Shown piece by piece: positions 61,701-64,000 of a stretch of DNA of 64,000 nucleotides. Position 1 is the stretch's first letter, and the number at the start of each line of letters is the position of its first letter. The stretch covers positions 16,740,582-16,804,581 of the forward strand of contig NC_134311.1 of assembly GCF_949628215.1 (NCBI RefSeq). Direction: 5' to 3'. Source of the stretch: Phalacrocorax aristotelis (taxonomy: Eukaryota > Chordata > Aves > Suliformes > Phalacrocoracidae). The notes beneath the pieces were generated by a model. The model had not been told where the DNA came from and did no database searches. It was given only the letters and a program-made list of their open reading frames with translations. A program made the position numbers and the translations under genes.

Positions 61701-64000
61701 CAATTTCTGGTTAGGATACACTTAAAAATAGTGTGTAAGGTTCCAGTTCCCTCTTCAGGACAAGAACATAAGAGATGTACTGAGCTACTTGCACTCTTGT
61801 CATTCTGTTCTATTTTGGGTAAAGTGAAGCGCTCAGCCTGATGCTGAACTAGCCTTAGTATTTTACTTGCCTTTAATTAAATTTAACTCATCCATTAGTT
61901 GAAAGTGCCCTATCACTGCAGCTCATGAGATTGGTTTTTTAAGTATTGAACTCAGTGGAACTGCAGAGGAGAAGAATGTTTTCCCACAGCTGTATGCAAT
62001 GATCAACCATACCTTCCCACTTTATTAAATAACACATTGCAATATTTTTAAGAGAAAAATATAAGGAAGTTGAATGTTTTGAAAAGAAGTGTTAAATCCT
62101 AATCCTGATTTACTTCCATATCTTTACCACTGAGCTTGAAAAAAGAAGATTTGAACTGCTCATGTGCCTTTTCATTTCACACTGAATTTATAGGAAGTTT
62201 CCAAATAATAACAGTCAACTTGGCAGGAATAAATGTAGACCAAATGGTGTAATCCCCACAAGGAAGCATAATTCTCTTATGAAGTATTTACAATAGCAAG
62301 CTTGGAAATCCAACAATAGGTTATATTGTTAATAGGTTGTTTATAGCATCTTTTATTGACTGATTCATTCTTAATGGTAACAGATTTATTCACCTAACAT
62401 TCTTCATGTGGCAGGCAGTTCGGTGACCACTGTTGCTTTAAGAATCCTCTCAGGTAGCAGAAAGCATTGTTACAACATAAATCAATACATAGGACATAAA
62501 TAGGATCTTGCAAAGTTCACAAGTTCCCTGAAATGTAGCTGAACTTTCTGATGCTGCCTTACTGTGACCCTCCAATAACCCTTATCTCCCCTGATTTCAT
62601 GACCCTTTAATGTTTCCCTGGCTCTCTGTTCCCTTCATCCTCCTAAAGAGCTTGGCTACTTCCCAACTTGGATTCATCCAACAGGCCACCCTCCTTGGAA
62701 ACTCTCCCAGTCTTTGAAAGGGCCTTGCAGTATAGTAGCCTCAATGCTAGTTTGCAAATTTGCGTTTCACATACTGTTGAACTATTCACCTAACTGAATC
62801 ATACGCACAACCTGGTCAAAACTGGCAAATTCCTGCAGTGGCAAGTTGTGGTACAAAGTGATAAGCCTTCTGTAAAGTTAAGATCAGAAAATTTAGGTCT
62901 TCTAAAAGGAAAACAAAGGAAAGGCTTTGGGATTTGTTGTAAACATAGCTTTTATAATACTTTCTACAGTTAGCAAAGTTTTTTGCATTAAGGAAACAAT
63001 GCTGGTGAGCGCAAAAATTATTCCTCTAAAATGGGATAGCACCAGTTTGAAGCCAGCTAGCTGCCCAAATATTATTAATTGCTACTATCCAAACTGCTTG
63101 TAGCCTTTCTTTCTGTGTTAGTTTGTTGTATGCTTTTCCACTGGATATTTCACAATTATACATTGTGAAATGTATAGGAGTCAGACAAAAAATTTTTTTA
63201 TATATCTGAAACAAAAATTCCAGTGCTACAGTATATTGTATCCTTTAACATATATTATAAGCCTATCTGATAGCTTCAGACATGAGAGGATGCTACTTTA
63301 CTATATTTTTCCACAGACTGCAGTTATCTAATAGAGTTTTAGAGGAGGTGTTAAGCGCTAAGTACAATGTTCCTCAAGAATTTTGTTTTTAACAGCTAAC
63401 TACAATGTACTTGTTCACAGAGATTTGTTCCCGTACAATTTACAGATTGGCTCTGATCGTCTTCACATTTTCCAATTCGCGTACAAAGAAATCTGAGCTT
63501 CAAAGGAGATTTTCTAAAACGAGAAAGTGTCACAGGTGTCCCTGGAATATGCAACCTTGTGAACATTTAAGCAAGCAGTGTGAATCCAGCAATCTAAACA
63601 TCTTTGTGTCCCTGGCAAGAGGATAACTAATCACGTGGACCTGGTGGCAACATGTTTTTTCACTGTTGCCCATGTCCCTGGGGTATCCCCTAGAATATTT
63701 GCAAGAGACTAGAATCAGCTCAGTGCTTCTCAGTGGCACAGGCAAAGTTTAAGTTTGTCATCTCAAGGGTGATGACAAAACTGTGTCCTCGCCCATGGGT
63801 GTAGTAAAATTCAGCCCCTGGGTTCAGAGGTGGGAGTGATAAGGATTAAAACGCTGTTGAGTGGGAGCAAAGTCTTCCACTGTGACATGACAAAGGAGCC
63901 ATTCAGAGCAGGTCCAGGTTGGCTGGTGGCAGCAAAGTCACCTGAGATGGGTCAGTGGGATCTCTGCATAGATAAATTTGGGCGTTAGGAACCCCATAAC

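Larger units (their letters stand above)
55336..64000. other. AT-rich region, possibly an intron of the X-box gene; no exon seen
   Basis: About 8.7 kb without a defensible coding exon, CR1 tail or LTR. If the promoter at 55 kb is real and fires rightward, this would be intronic. It contains a tandem duplication at 58,000-58,021 and a GT-rich palindrome at 58,754-58,783. Confidence 0.4.

Overview
This is a window of bird nuclear DNA. It holds one complete, recognisable gene: LOX (protein-lysine 6-oxidase, lysyl oxidase), with seven exons on the minus strand between about 15,970 and about 2,290. The bird assignment rests on many 3'-truncated CR1 LINE copies ending in ATTCTATGATTCTATGA-type tails, two solo LTRs of an avian endogenous-retrovirus family, the low gene density and the LOX sequence itself. 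In chicken, LOX lies on the Z chromosome (established knowledge). That this window is Z-linked is inference.

Layout. 1-2,284 is AT-rich flank. About 2,285-6,103 is the probable LOX 3'UTR, with four candidate poly(A) signals. LOX exons 7 to 1 lie at 6,104-15,711; an ancient CR1-clade LINE relic sits in intron 4. A CpG island at about 14,215-16,460 covers exon 2, exon 1 and the promoter, which has a TATA box at 15,996-16,003. From 16,504 to 54,860 no host gene was recognised. That stretch contains three plus-strand CR1 relics (22,870-23,989; 34,590-35,730; 53,375-54,117), a CR1 mosaic (49,682-51,340), two solo LTRs of one family in opposite orientation (46,539-47,010 minus; 52,480-53,061 plus), a GTA microsatellite and small tandem duplications. 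A second small CpG-rich promoter at about 54,860-55,220 carries a CCAAT box and a strong RFX X-box (55,053-55,066). It probably starts a plus-strand gene whose coding exons lie beyond the window. From recalled vertebrate synteny ZNF474 is the leading candidate. The last 8.7 kb show no coding exon I can defend.

Biology. LOX encodes a secreted copper amine oxidase that starts cross-linking of collagen and elastin. All splice junctions obey GT/AG and the phases join into a 461-residue open frame. The mature enzyme (residues 213-461) has the same length as the human one, with the copper histidines and the lysine and tyrosine of the LTQ cofactor in place. The propeptide is about 44 residues longer than in human and is rich in Ala, Pro and Gly. 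The last exon supplies only part of the Pro codon, the final Tyr and the stop.

I found no CRISPR array, operon, rRNA or tRNA, and nothing I would call a new biological system. The most useful leads are the unassigned X-box promoter, the LOX alternative poly(A) architecture, the enlarged propeptide and the CR1 mosaic with its expanded AT-rich repeat.
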